From: CAZVBV01 sp964513975
GTDB lineage: Bacteria; Patescibacteriota; Gracilibacteria; UBA4473
DNA: 22,468 bases
Assembly (NCBI GenBank): GCA_964513975.1
Contig: CAZEON010000010.1
Span: 1 to 22,468 of the forward strand
Direction: 5' to 3'
Shown: positions 1 to 5,501 of the stretch, piece after piece
How the letters are laid out: every line of letters begins with the position of its first letter
How positions within the stretch are numbered: the stretch's first letter is position 1
Notes under the pieces: generated by a model
What the model saw: only the letters and a program-made list of their open reading frames with translations
The model's database searches: none
What the model was told of the DNA's origin: nothing
Program-made: the position numbers and the translations under genes

Positions 1-880
1 GCGGAAGTTCTTTGGTGATGATGACCATCATCGCCGACAACAGAACAAGTGAAACTCCAAAGATAATTTCCTGAGAAAAAGGAATGTTCGACATCGCCAT
101 AAAAACCGAGAACACCGCAAAGATGAGTCCCCAAAACAGAATATGTTTGTTCAGTGGTTTACGTTCGTGGTCTTCTATTTGTTCCAACCGAATAAAAAGC
201 ACCCCCGCACAAGAGAGAAATGGAATAACCAGCGTCATCCAAAAGATTGTTTCATACGGCACATTTTGAGCCAACCATCCTCCAAGTCCCGCTACTGAAA
301 ACGCCGCTAAACTGAGTGCCAATCGCCCCAACAACTGTACCATCGAAAGTTCTGATTGCACCACCTCGTCGGAACGCTTTACTTTCTTTCCTTTTTTCAT
401 TTCCGTACGTTCCACCACTTCCGTGGTCATGGTATCCGCCGTCACATCTTGAATCACAAATCCAAATGTCATAAAGATTGCTGACAGAAGATATACCGCG
501 TATTCCCCGCCAATCCAGTCAATCCATTCATAGTCTCCCGCCAAGCAAGCTAAAAGGATCGATCCAATCACCATAAAAAATGCACCCACAAAAATGTAGG
601 ATTTTCGTCGATTTCCAAACAACGTCACCGAATCCACCATCTGCCCAAACACCATCTTCAGTGTCCACGGCACCATTATCCAGACGGAAATAGAAATGAG
701 TTGTTCCGCAGACAACGACAAGCTTTCCTTTTCCCAAAAGCTCAGCGCAATCGCACTAAATCCCGCCAATCCATATGAAAAATAAATCAGAAGTAACGGA
801 ATATACCGTCGTTTCATTGAGCGAATAGGCGTCAGAAATATCTTCTCAAACTGTTTCTCGAGAAAATTTAATATCTGCAT
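1..880 (-). CDS. MFS transporter, folate-biopterin (BT1/FBT) type, partial
   Basis: Reading the minus strand from ATG at 880 gives an open frame of 293 codons that runs off the left edge, so the C-terminus is missing. The product is an integral membrane protein: hydrophobic spans lie at about residues 27-47, 62-80, 95-115, 128-146, 185-205, 212-230, 248-266 and 272-290. The stretch around residues 66-100 (IMVPWTLKMVFGQMVD, then FGNRRKSYI) matches the 'PW-lKp-yG--sD ... G-RR--Y' signature of the BT1/folate-biopterin branch of the major facilitator superfamily. A lysine/arginine-rich cytoplasmic loop lies near residues 160-172, as expected between the two halves. The substrate cannot be told from sequence. 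No Shine-Dalgarno precedes the ATG; TTG one codon earlier is an alternative, and an in-frame stop lies just beyond it. TATATA about 10 nt upstream may be a -10 box. Confidence 0.75.
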   Translation of the reverse strand, partial: MQILNFLEKQFEKIFLTPIRSMKRRYIPLLLIYFSYGLAGFSAIALSFWEKESLSLSAEQLISISVWIMVPWTLKMVFGQMVDSVTLFGNRRKSYIFVGAFFMVIGSILLACLAGDYEWIDWIGGEYAVYLLSAIFMTFGFVIQDVTADTMTTEVVERTEMKKGKKVKRSDEVVQSELSMVQLLGRLALSLAAFSVAGLGGWLAQNVPYETIFWMTLVIPFLSCAGVLFIRLEQIEDHERKPLNKHILFWGLIFAVFSVFMAMSNIPFSQEIIFGVSLVLLSAMMVIITKELP

Positions 881-915
881 CAAGCAGAACTATATACTAT
901 TTTATTTTTCTCGTC

Positions 916-934
916 ATTGTCGCTTGGCGACAAT
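916..934. repeat. Perfect short hairpin upstream of the BT1-like gene
   Basis: ATTGTCGC and GCGACAAT form an 8-bp perfect stem with a TTG loop, about 36 nt upstream of the transporter start. No T-run follows on either strand, so it is not an obvious terminator. It may be an operator or a leader hairpin. Confidence 0.4.
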
Positions 935-1039
935 CCTGTCAATAATGCAGGAAGAAAATCCGGAATCGAAAATTCTTCCTCATTTCCCCATTATTATAGC
1001 CAATTCAAAGTAAAAGGAGATAAAAAAAAGGCAGTGACA

Positions 1040-1356
1040 TTGGAACCTTCTTTTTTGTTGAAGCGAAGCGAAAACAAAAGAGAAGGTAACCGAATATGGA
1101 ATGGAAAAGCATGAAATACTCATAGAGGTGGATGAGTCTTTCCATGGCTCTGAAGCCGACCAAATATCCGAACATCCGAGTTCGAACTAGAAAATATTCT
1201 AACCCGGGTTAGGTATTCCAACAGGCTCCGGAGCCGTAAGTTTAGTACTAAATCAAAAGACTCATCCGGCTCTGCCCAGAAGATAAATTAATAAGTAATC
1301 GATTCACCACCTTCTCTTTCACTTCCATTCCATTTCAGTGAAAAAGAAGGTTTCAA
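1040..1356 (+). ncRNA. Candidate structured RNA with nested long-range stems
   Basis: This lies in the 518-nt gene-free gap between the BT1-like gene and the ftsL-like gene. It folds into long-range helices. The closing stem pairs 1040-1063 with 1333-1356 (about 24 bp; core AACCTTCTTTTT/AAAAAGAAGGTT). A second stem pairs 1077-1087 with 1309-1319. A third pairs 1123-1141 with 1256-1274 (GGATGAGTCTTT/AAAGACTCATCC plus an extension). A further 11-bp match, 1096-1106 with 1323-1333 (ATGGAATGGAA/TTCCATTCCAT), crosses the second stem and would be a pseudoknot or an alternative fold. Local hairpins sit at 1146-1157, 1200-1213, 1224-1235 and 1240-1251. Several helix positions are G-U pairs only when read on the plus strand, which favours a plus-strand RNA. 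No RNase P, tmRNA or SRP signature is visible. A decayed palindromic mobile element is the main alternative. Confidence 0.45.
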
Positions 1357-1373
1357 CAATGACACAACTTTTT

Positions 1374-1408
1374 TTCATTACTCATTATTCATTATTCATT
1401 ATTCATTT
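1374..1408. repeat. Period-7 tandem repeat (TTCATTA, about 5 units)
   Basis: Five consecutive heptamers TTCATTA/CTCATTA/TTCATTA/TTCATTA/TTCATTT run through the stop codon and last codons of the ftsL-like gene. This is one of many unrelated period-7 repeats in the window. Confidence 0.75.
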
Positions 1409-1755
1409 CTCATCGCCACCTGTCCGTTTTGAACTTGTAAATATCGACGATTGCTCGTAATACTTTCCATTTCTTGAATCTGTTCCGAACTCTGCAACGC
1501 ATACAAACTCATTGGAATCGCAAGTGCAATGTCCCATGCTTCTATTTCTTGTTGAATCGCCATTCGCTCGGCCTTGAGTTCCTCAAGCGCAAACCCTCTC
1601 GTCGCCAAAGAATTGAGGCACAAGAGATAAAAGAAGCCCAATACAATACAAATCAATACTCCAATATTTCGCACCCACGTAAAATAGTTCCGCTCCGCCA
1701 CCGTCACATGCGTTGGTTTTTCCATATCGGTTGTTGAGTGGTGTGTTACGTTCAT
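1399..1755 (-). CDS. ftsL: FtsL-like septum protein
   Basis: A 118-residue single-pass membrane protein. It has a basic, soluble N-terminus (1-28), one membrane segment at about 30-52 (VLICIVLGFFYLLCLNSLAT) and a predicted periplasmic helix with coiled-coil character at about 56-95 (ELKAERMAIQQEIEAWDIA). This architecture, and its position directly after rsmH, is what is expected of FtsL, the division protein that works with FtsB/DivIC to activate FtsW/FtsI. FtsL sequences are poorly conserved, so the call rests on architecture and context. Its ATG overlaps the rsmH stop as ATGA, so translation is coupled. ftsI, the usual next gene, is absent; a structured intergenic region follows instead. 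The last codons and stop fall inside a TTCATTA heptamer repeat, so the C-terminus may be variable. Confidence 0.6.
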   Translation of the reverse strand: MNVTHHSTTDMEKPTHVTVAERNYFTWVRNIGVLICIVLGFFYLLCLNSLATRGFALEELKAERMAIQQEIEAWDIALAIPMSLYALQSSEQIQEMESITSNRRYLQVQNGQVAMRNE

Positions 1756-2690
1756 ATGGCTTTTTCAAATAAACGAAGCTTTGCACTTCGTGCACGAGGA
1801 TTGGATTCAATTTCTTCAGTTGTTGGAACAACTGGCTTTCGGCTGAGAAGGGTAATCTTTGCAGGCGCCACTTCTGTGTGAAGTGATAATTCTGTTTCGA
1901 TGGTTTCCGGTTTCCCGTTGGCAACGACAAATTTTTTCACGATACGATCTTCCAAAGAGTGATAGGAAATCACGCCCATTCGGTCTCCTGATTGCATCAC
2001 TTCAAGTGCGTCTTCCAGTGTTTGTTGAAGAACGTTCAGTTCATCATTCACCGCAATACGAAACCCCTGGAACACACGCATGAGCGTTTTCTTTCGTGTT
2101 TGAGGAATCGTATTTTCTTCGATAAGTTGTCGAAGATCGAAGGTCGTTTCAAATGGTTTCGTCTCCCGTGCTTCTACAATTTTTCGAGCGAGTTTTCGTG
2201 CCAACGGTTCTTCTCCGTATTCGTGAAGAATCTGTGAAAGTTCTTGTTCGGAGGCGTTATTTAAAATCTGCGCACAATCCTGATTTTCTTCTCCATCAAA
2301 GGCCATTTTAAGGGGTCCATCTTTTTCAAAGCTAAACCCCTTGTCCGCATTATCAACATGATGAGAGCAGAGCCCAAGGTCGAGAAAAATCGCAAGTGGA
2401 CGCTCAATACTATTTTCTTGAACAATCTTTTTGATCTCAGAAAAGTTTGAATGACAAAACACCATCTTCTCCTTCCACTGAGAAAGCCGTTTCTCGGCAA
2501 AGACCAAGTGTTCTCTATCCAGATCGCAAGCAATGTATTTTGTAATATTTGGGAAATCTTCTAAAAGCGCTTCACCATGCCCACCAAGCCCAATTGTTCC
2601 ATCAAAGACCGTCCTGATCTCATTCGAAAACAGGAGCGCAAGAATTTCTTTTTTCAATACTGGCTCGTGAAACAAGTTTTTCTCTGGCAT
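1752..2690 (-). CDS. rsmH: 16S rRNA (cytosine1402-N4)-methyltransferase RsmH
   Basis: RsmH uses S-adenosylmethionine to methylate N4 of C1402 in 16S rRNA at the ribosomal P site. The 312-residue product has the family's HEPVL start (residues 8-12), the SAM-binding motif FDGTIGLGGHGE (29-40), an acidic DLD (56-58), DLGLCSHHVDNADKGFSF (104-121) and the C-terminal SYHSLEDRIVKKF signature. The length is normal. The ATG at 2690 is preferred because the protein then begins seven residues before HEPVL; a TTG at 2720 would add ten residues, and neither has a clear Shine-Dalgarno. One oddity: the usual DGPLDMRMD is DGPLKMAFD here (residues 124-132), changing two normally conserved positions. It is the first gene of an rsmH-ftsL operon without mraZ in front. 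Confidence 0.95.
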   Translation of the reverse strand: MPEKNLFHEPVLKKEILALLFSNEIRTVFDGTIGLGGHGEALLEDFPNITKYIACDLDREHLVFAEKRLSQWKEKMVFCHSNFSEIKKIVQENSIERPLAIFLDLGLCSHHVDNADKGFSFEKDGPLKMAFDGEENQDCAQILNNASEQELSQILHEYGEEPLARKLARKIVEARETKPFETTFDLRQLIEENTIPQTRKKTLMRVFQGFRIAVNDELNVLQQTLEDALEVMQSGDRMGVISYHSLEDRIVKKFVVANGKPETIETELSLHTEVAPAKITLLSRKPVVPTTEEIESNPRARSAKLRLFEKAI

Positions 2691-2796
2691 TTTTTGATCT
2701 GTTTTTGTGTAATTGTGCAAAAGTTGTGTACAAAGAGTGGATAACTTTTACACGCACCTTTTCGCTTAGATATGCGAAAAAATAAAGACTGCAAAA

Positions 2797-2825
2797 ACTA
2801 TAGAACAAAAAATGTGTTTACACAA
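2797..2825 (-). promoter_or_regulatory. Putative promoter of rsmH-ftsL
   Basis: Read on the minus strand, TTGTGT (2825-2820), a 17-bp spacer and TATAGT (2802-2797). Transcription would begin near 2790 and give a leader of about 100 nt that contains a TTTTCGC/GCGAAAA hairpin at about 2759-2779 and TTATCCACT, which is one base from a DnaA box. The -35 match is weak. Confidence 0.35.
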
Positions 2826-2964
2826 TCTTTTTTCACTGATTGCGATTGACCTGCGGGATTTTGTGTTTTCTTTTTTTGTTCAACGATTCCTCCCCTTGCA
2901 AAAGGAGAGCCTGTCCTCCGTTTGACTGGGGATTGGATGGGATATAAAAAAGCACCCCCTCTAA

Positions 2965-2985
2965 CTCCCCCTAACAAAGGGGGAG
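2965..2985. repeat. Hairpin repeat of the 'CTCCCCCT...AGGGGGAG' type
   Basis: An 8-bp stem, CTCCCCCT/AGGGGGAG, with loop AACAA. The surrounding sequence translates as APPLTPPNKGGE, a phrase typical of a dispersed intergenic repeat in many bacterial genomes. A diverged relative, CTCCCCTTGCAAAAGGAGAG, lies at about 2890-2909. The 3' arm holds a GGGGGAG that could act as Shine-Dalgarno for the ATG at 2997, so the hairpin might mask it. Confidence 0.6.
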
Positions 2986-2996
2986 AATTTTACAGA

Positions 2997-3557
2997 ATGT
3001 TTCTTTTCTTTTTTTTCTTTTCTTCTACCATACAGTCAATGTTTTGGGCATTTATAAAAACCGCCTTCCTCGCTTCCCTTCCACTGGTAGAGCAACGTCT
3101 CGCTATTCCAATGGGACATCTTTCTTTTGGTCTCCCTATTGTCTACGCAACTACGGCTGGAATTGTGGCAAATATTGTTTCTGTGGGCATCGTACTGTGG
3201 CTTCTTCCTCATATTACAAAATATTGCGCAAAACACAGTCCTCCATTTCATCGATTTCTCCAGAAAATTTATGCAAAAACACGAGAGAAACATTCAAAAA
3301 AAATGAAAATCTGGGGAGAGGTTTTCTTGATCTTCTTTGTAGCAGTTCCGATCCCAGGAAGTGGCGGATGGAGCGGGAGTCTTATCGCTTTTCTTTTTGG
3401 AATCCCCTACACACGAGCCATGAGACTCATCAGTATCGGGCTTCTTATCGGAGGAATTATCGTGGCAACACTAACTGTCGGTATCAACGAAGCCGTTCAA
3501 TTCATAAAACACATTCCCGAAGAGATCACCGAATTTGTACCGCTGGAGTTACCGTAA
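2997..3557 (+). CDS. Small multidrug export family membrane protein (COG2426)
   Basis: A 186-residue polytopic membrane protein resembling the COG2426 / Sm_multidrug_ex (PF06695) family. Supporting features are the 'PLVEQRLAIPMGH' loop after the first hydrophobic segment, a second span with ATTAGIVANIVSVGIVLWLLP, a basic cytoplasmic stretch (about 95-122) and the signature PIPGSGGWSGSLIAFLFGIPYTRA, comparable to the P-GTGAWTG-LIA--lG---RA of the family. The drug-export label is inherited; the true substrate is unknown. The start at 2997 is chosen because the open frame upstream (from 2922) translates a dispersed repeat (APPLTPPNKGGE), and because GGGGGAG lies about 11 nt before this ATG. Another ATG at 3039 is possible. 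The 3' end overlaps the convergent YrdC-domain gene by 32 bp. Confidence 0.75.
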   Translation: MFLFFFFFSSTIQSMFWAFIKTAFLASLPLVEQRLAIPMGHLSFGLPIVYATTAGIVANIVSVGIVLWLLPHITKYCAKHSPPFHRFLQKIYAKTREKHSKKMKIWGEVFLIFFVAVPIPGSGGWSGSLIAFLFGIPYTRAMRLISIGLLIGGIIVATLTVGINEAVQFIKHIPEEITEFVPLELP

Positions 3558-4032
3558 AGTCCCATATCTCTGAGGGTTCTGCTTCTGGGATAGTCGTAAA
3601 ATTGGGAACCACTTTTACGCGAGTGCGAAAGGTTCTTTTAAGTCGTTCTACATCAAAGATGGGTTTTCCTCCTCCAAGATTTGCTGAGGTCGCAGTAATC
3701 GGATATTTTATTTTTTCAGCGACCTCTTTAATTGTAGAAATTCGAAACGCCACCTTGTCTTCTGGCCAGTAGGGAGACTTGGGAAGTGTGTTTTTCGGTT
3801 TCAACAACGCTGTCTTTGGGCTATCGAAAAAAAAGGATTCGCTAAATCCTCTCGGCACTTCTGCAAATTCACACAACATTTCAAAGTCTTTCACCATGAG
3901 CGAAAAAAACTTTTTCACAGAACGCCCTTTGAGTTTTGCTAACTTTTCCAATCCCCTTTCGTCATCTGCCCGAACCCCAAGTCCAAAACTTGTGTCGGTT
4001 GGATACGCCCAGATTATTGTTTTTTCGAACAT
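3526..4032 (-). CDS. Sua5/YciO/YrdC-domain protein (threonylcarbamoyl-AMP synthase type)
   Basis: YrdC-domain enzymes make threonylcarbamoyl-AMP from threonine, bicarbonate and ATP for the t6A37 modification of tRNAs that read ANN codons. The 168-residue protein shows the core motifs YPTDTSFGLG (10-19), the lysine/arginine patch LKGRSVKKFF (34-43), FRIS (97-100) and PITATSANLGG (111-121), which line the nucleotide pocket. It is shorter than the usual ~200 residues: the N-terminus begins almost at the first strand, without the usual helix and 'GG-v-a' lead-in, and there is no C-terminal Sua5 domain. It could therefore be the t6A enzyme or a paralogous YciO-like protein. Its TATAAT box lies only 6 nt before the ATG, so the mRNA is probably leaderless. 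The 3' end overlaps the convergent COG2426 gene by 32 bp. Confidence 0.8.
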   Translation of the reverse strand: MFEKTIIWAYPTDTSFGLGVRADDERGLEKLAKLKGRSVKKFFSLMVKDFEMLCEFAEVPRGFSESFFFDSPKTALLKPKNTLPKSPYWPEDKVAFRISTIKEVAEKIKYPITATSANLGGGKPIFDVERLKRTFRTRVKVVPNFTTIPEAEPSEIWDFTVTPAVQIR

Positions 4033-4038
4033 GTTTGG

Positions 4039-4066
4039 ATTATAGAAAGATTCCCCCTTCTGTCAT
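4039..4066 (-). promoter_or_regulatory. Putative promoter of the YrdC-domain gene (leaderless)
   Basis: On the minus strand, ATGACA (4066-4061), a 16-bp spacer and a perfect TATAAT (4044-4039). Only six bases separate the -10 box from the ATG at 4032, so transcription should start at or next to the start codon. Confidence 0.55.
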
Positions 4067-4090
4067 CTTGGAATTCAACTCCACCCCGTC

Positions 4091-4109
4091 ATTCTGGCTT
4101 GGCCAGAAT
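4091..4109. repeat. Intergenic hairpin repeat
   Basis: ATTCTGG/CCAGAAT stem with loop CTTGG. The sequence around it (GTCATTCTGGCTTGGCCAGAATC) has the look of a dispersed intergenic repeat. It lies between the YrdC-domain gene and the small membrane protein, which point away from each other. Confidence 0.5.
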
Positions 4110-4135
4110 CGGATGAGGAGGGCTTCTGATTGAAA

Positions 4136-4163
4136 TTGACAGACATCGTGAGGAAGTTTACGT
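4136..4163 (+). promoter_or_regulatory. Putative promoter of the small membrane protein gene
   Basis: Perfect TTGACA (4136-4141), a 17-bp spacer and TACGTT (4158/4159 to 4164), which keeps the key T, A and final T of a -10 box. The start codon at 4193 would follow after a leader of about 20 nt. Confidence 0.35.
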
Positions 4164-4192
4164 TTGGAATAGTAAAAAATAATAAAATAAAC

Positions 4193-4450
4193 ATGTTAGA
4201 TTTAAATGTTTGGACAATTTTTGGAGGAATATCAATTGTTTTATTAATATTGTTCTGGAAAAAAAAGAATGCTATTTGGGGTGGTTTAACAATAGGAATC
4301 ATTGTTGGCTTTCTAATCGCTATTGTTTATCTTTTCAAAGAAACTGGGTTTAATTGGTCAATTATTGGGAAAAGCACCGTCTCAGGTGTAATGATAGGTT
4401 TTGTCGCAGAATTATTAGGAATGCTTTTCGATTTTATGAAAAAAAAATAA
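4193..4450 (+). CDS. Small membrane protein of unknown function
   Basis: An 85-residue protein with three likely membrane segments: about 7-23 (WTIFGGISIVLLILFW), 28-48 (AIWGGLTIGIIVGFLIAIVYL) and 62-80 (TVSGVMIGFVAELLGMLF), each followed by lysines (KKK at 24-26, KKK at the end). The glycine-rich packing resembles small accessory membrane proteins, but I do not recognise a family. The ATG at 4193 is preferred over a TTG at 4130, because the latter would begin upstream of the putative promoter's start point. Base composition is more AT-rich than in the housekeeping neighbours. It stands alone between two minus-strand genes. Confidence 0.55.
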   Translation: MLDLNVWTIFGGISIVLLILFWKKKNAIWGGLTIGIIVGFLIAIVYLFKETGFNWSIIGKSTVSGVMIGFVAELLGMLFDFMKKK

Positions 4451-4482
4451 CTATCCCATTCCGAGGAACATCACTTACGTGC

Positions 4483-4507
4483 AGGTTCAGGGCTATGTCC
4501 TGAACCT
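4483..4507. repeat. Hairpin downstream of the small membrane protein gene
   Basis: AGGTTCAGG/CCTGAACCT, a perfect 9-bp stem with loop GCTATGT. No T-run follows directly on either strand. It lies between two convergent genes and could be a factor-assisted terminator or a repeat. Confidence 0.45.
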
Positions 4508-4559
4508 TATGTTTAAATGCACATCCCATTTGTAATAAAAACTGAAACATTTTCTGCCA

Positions 4560-4579
4560 GTCACCTGCCCACAGGTGAC
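4560..4579 (-). terminator. Hairpin after the toxin gene, possible terminator
   Basis: GTCACCTG/CAGGTGAC perfect 8-bp stem with a 4-nt loop, one base past the toxin stop. The run of Ts that should follow on the minus strand is displaced, so the terminator call is tentative. Confidence 0.35.
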
Positions 4580-4580
4580 A

Positions 4581-4868
4581 TCACACGAAGACGGACGACG
4601 AATCAGGAATATATTTATACACATCATGATTTCCCACAACCAGAAGCGATGCTCTCTGTTTCGTCTCATATTCAAACACAATCTTATATTCGTAATTCAC
4701 TGAAAAACTATAAAATCCTCTCAATTTCCCATGCAATTTATGCACTTTGAGAAAAGAATGGCTTGGATCTTTCTGAAACAATCCTATCTTTTCTTTCACT
4801 TCCTGTTGAAGTGCTTTTTGAATTTTTTTATACTGCCGAACAAAGATGGGTTTATAAACAACTTCCAT
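4581..4868 (-). CDS. RelE/YafQ-family toxin, putative mRNA interferase
   Basis: A 95-residue protein with the RelE/ParE fold signature: an N-terminal beta strand and two basic helices (VVYKPIFVRQYKKIQKALQQEVKEKI), then HKLHGKLRGFYSF (43-55), VNYEYKIVFEY (57-67) and a C-terminal VVGNHDVYKY (77-86). This order and the terminal 'G-Hd-Y' are typical of the YafQ/RelE-StbE group, ribosome-dependent ribonucleases that cleave mRNA under stress. Which residues are catalytic cannot be settled without alignment. The gene follows an RHH-type antitoxin on the same strand, the usual order. The 17-bp gap between them is made entirely of TTTAGAG heptamers, with no recognisable Shine-Dalgarno before this ATG, so toxin translation is probably weak or coupled. 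Confidence 0.8.
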   Translation of the reverse strand: MEVVYKPIFVRQYKKIQKALQQEVKEKIGLFQKDPSHSFLKVHKLHGKLRGFYSFSVNYEYKIVFEYETKQRASLLVVGNHDVYKYIPDSSSVFV

Positions 4869-4870
4869 TG

Positions 4871-4898
4871 TTTAGAGTTTAGAGTTTAGAGTTTAGAA
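4871..4898. repeat. Period-7 tandem repeat (TTTAGAG, 4 units) between antitoxin and toxin
   Basis: Three perfect TTTAGAG units and a fourth, TTTAGAA. The repeat supplies the last codons and stop of the antitoxin and the whole spacer before the toxin. Losing or gaining a unit would change the antitoxin end and the toxin spacing. Confidence 0.8.
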
Positions 4899-5092
4899 GC
4901 CAAATCATCCAAATTCCCCTGAAGAGACGGTTCCTTTTGTGCTTTTAACACCGCTTCAACCGCTTGATCTTCAAGATAGTATCGAATTGCTTTTCGTGCA
5001 ACAGTTGCTTCGTTAGGAGCAATTCCTTGCTTTACAAGCATCTTAATACTCGAACGCAAATTCTCTGGAAGTGGAACTGAGAGTGTACTCAT
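4886..5092 (-). CDS. Ribbon-helix-helix-type antitoxin
   Basis: A 68-residue protein that would neutralise the adjacent RelE-like toxin and repress the operon. The N-terminus (STLSVPLPENLRSSIKMLVKQG) reads as a beta strand followed by a helix, then 'PNEATVARKAIRYYLED' as the second helix. This is the pattern of CopG/ParD ribbon-helix-helix dimers, where the strand enters the DNA major groove. The C-terminal region (about 48-68) is hydrophilic and would wrap the toxin. A perfect 28-bp palindrome lies two bases upstream of its start codon, as expected for autoregulation by a two-fold symmetric repressor. The final residues SKL and the stop are written by the TTTAGAG repeat. Confidence 0.75.
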   Translation of the reverse strand: MSTLSVPLPENLRSSIKMLVKQGIAPNEATVARKAIRYYLEDQAVEAVLKAQKEPSLQGNLDDLASKL

Positions 5093-5094
5093 TG

Positions 5095-5122
5095 TATGAT
5101 ATTATCATATGATAATATCATA
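5095..5122 (-). promoter_or_regulatory. Palindromic operator of the toxin-antitoxin operon
   Basis: A perfect 28-bp palindrome (half-site TATGATATTATCAT), centred between 5108 and 5109 and ending two bases before the antitoxin ATG. It contains TATGAT/TATCAT sequences that can serve as a -10 box, so a bound antitoxin dimer would block the promoter. Confidence 0.75.
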
Positions 5123-5149
5123 TTACCCAAAGAATCAGGAAAAAGCAAA

Positions 5150-5290
5150 TGTATTCATGGCGTCGTCGCTTCACTCCTCTATACTCGTCCCTCGTGACTT
5201 CCTCACTCGTAAATTGTGAGCAAGCTCTCATTTACTCCGTTCGTCGTATCGAACCCGGGTTAGATTCCTGCGAATTCGTCGCAAAAGAAA
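5150..5290. other. Non-coding stretch with hairpins next to tRNA-Gly(UCC)
   Basis: I see no credible gene here. GTAAATTGTGAG/CTCTCATTTAC (about 5211-5238) forms a stem of about 12 bp with one mismatch. AACCCGGGTT (within 5249-5262) is a palindrome shared with the structured element at 1200-1213. The plus-strand open frame through this stretch and the tRNA is spurious. Confidence 0.4.
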
Positions 5291-5316
5291 AAACAAAAAA
5301 GCCCACAAGGGGTGTT
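5291..5316 (-). terminator. Putative terminator of tRNA-Gly(UCC)
   Basis: Downstream of the tRNA on the minus strand, CACCCCTTGTGGGC is followed by TTTTTTGTTTTTT. The stem is short (about 3-4 bp), but the T-tract is strong and well placed. Confidence 0.4.
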
Positions 5317-5327
5317 TTGGTTTTTAA

Positions 5328-5403
5328 TGGAGCGCGTGGCGGGAATCGAACCCGCGTCACCAGCTTGGAAGGCTGGGGTAATAAGCCGTTATACGACACG
5401 CGC
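5328..5403 (-). tRNA. tRNA-Gly, anticodon UCC
   Basis: The minus-strand cloverleaf has acceptor stem GCGCGTG/CACGCGC, anticodon stem CCAGC/GCTGG around loop CTTCCAA (anticodon TCC), T-arm CGGGTTCGATTCCCG and discriminator T. CCA is encoded (5330-5328). The mature body is 73 nt. It closely resembles the tRNA-Gly(GCC) at 17.8 kb. Confidence 0.95.
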
Positions 5404-5501
5404 GCTTTTGAAGAGAACGAGAGGATTGTAGAAAAATATCATTGTTGGTCAAATTTTTCTCGCCTCCCCTTTTTTTGAAAAATAATTACAATCGCCATGT
5501 T

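Noticed and set aside
917..1114. 65-residue plus-strand frame in the ftsL-BT1 gap
   Set aside because: Low-complexity, no recognisable domain, and it overlaps the first helices of the structured element.
1040..1356. CRISPR array or retron RNA
   Set aside because: No direct repeat-spacer pattern and no cas or reverse transcriptase gene in the window.
2733..2742. TTATCCACT near rsmH as a DnaA box marking an origin
   Set aside because: A single near-match without a cluster, AT-rich unwinding element or dnaA/dnaN neighbours.
3044..3772. 242-residue plus-strand frame overlapping COG2426 and the YrdC-domain gene
   Set aside because: It is an alternative frame of two recognisable genes, serine/arginine-rich and without a fold.
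5149..5478. Plus-strand open frame translating to ...GARGGNRTRVTSLEGWGNKPLYDTRAF...
   Set aside because: It is the antisense of tRNA-Gly(UCC); this is a well-known false protein produced by tRNA genes.
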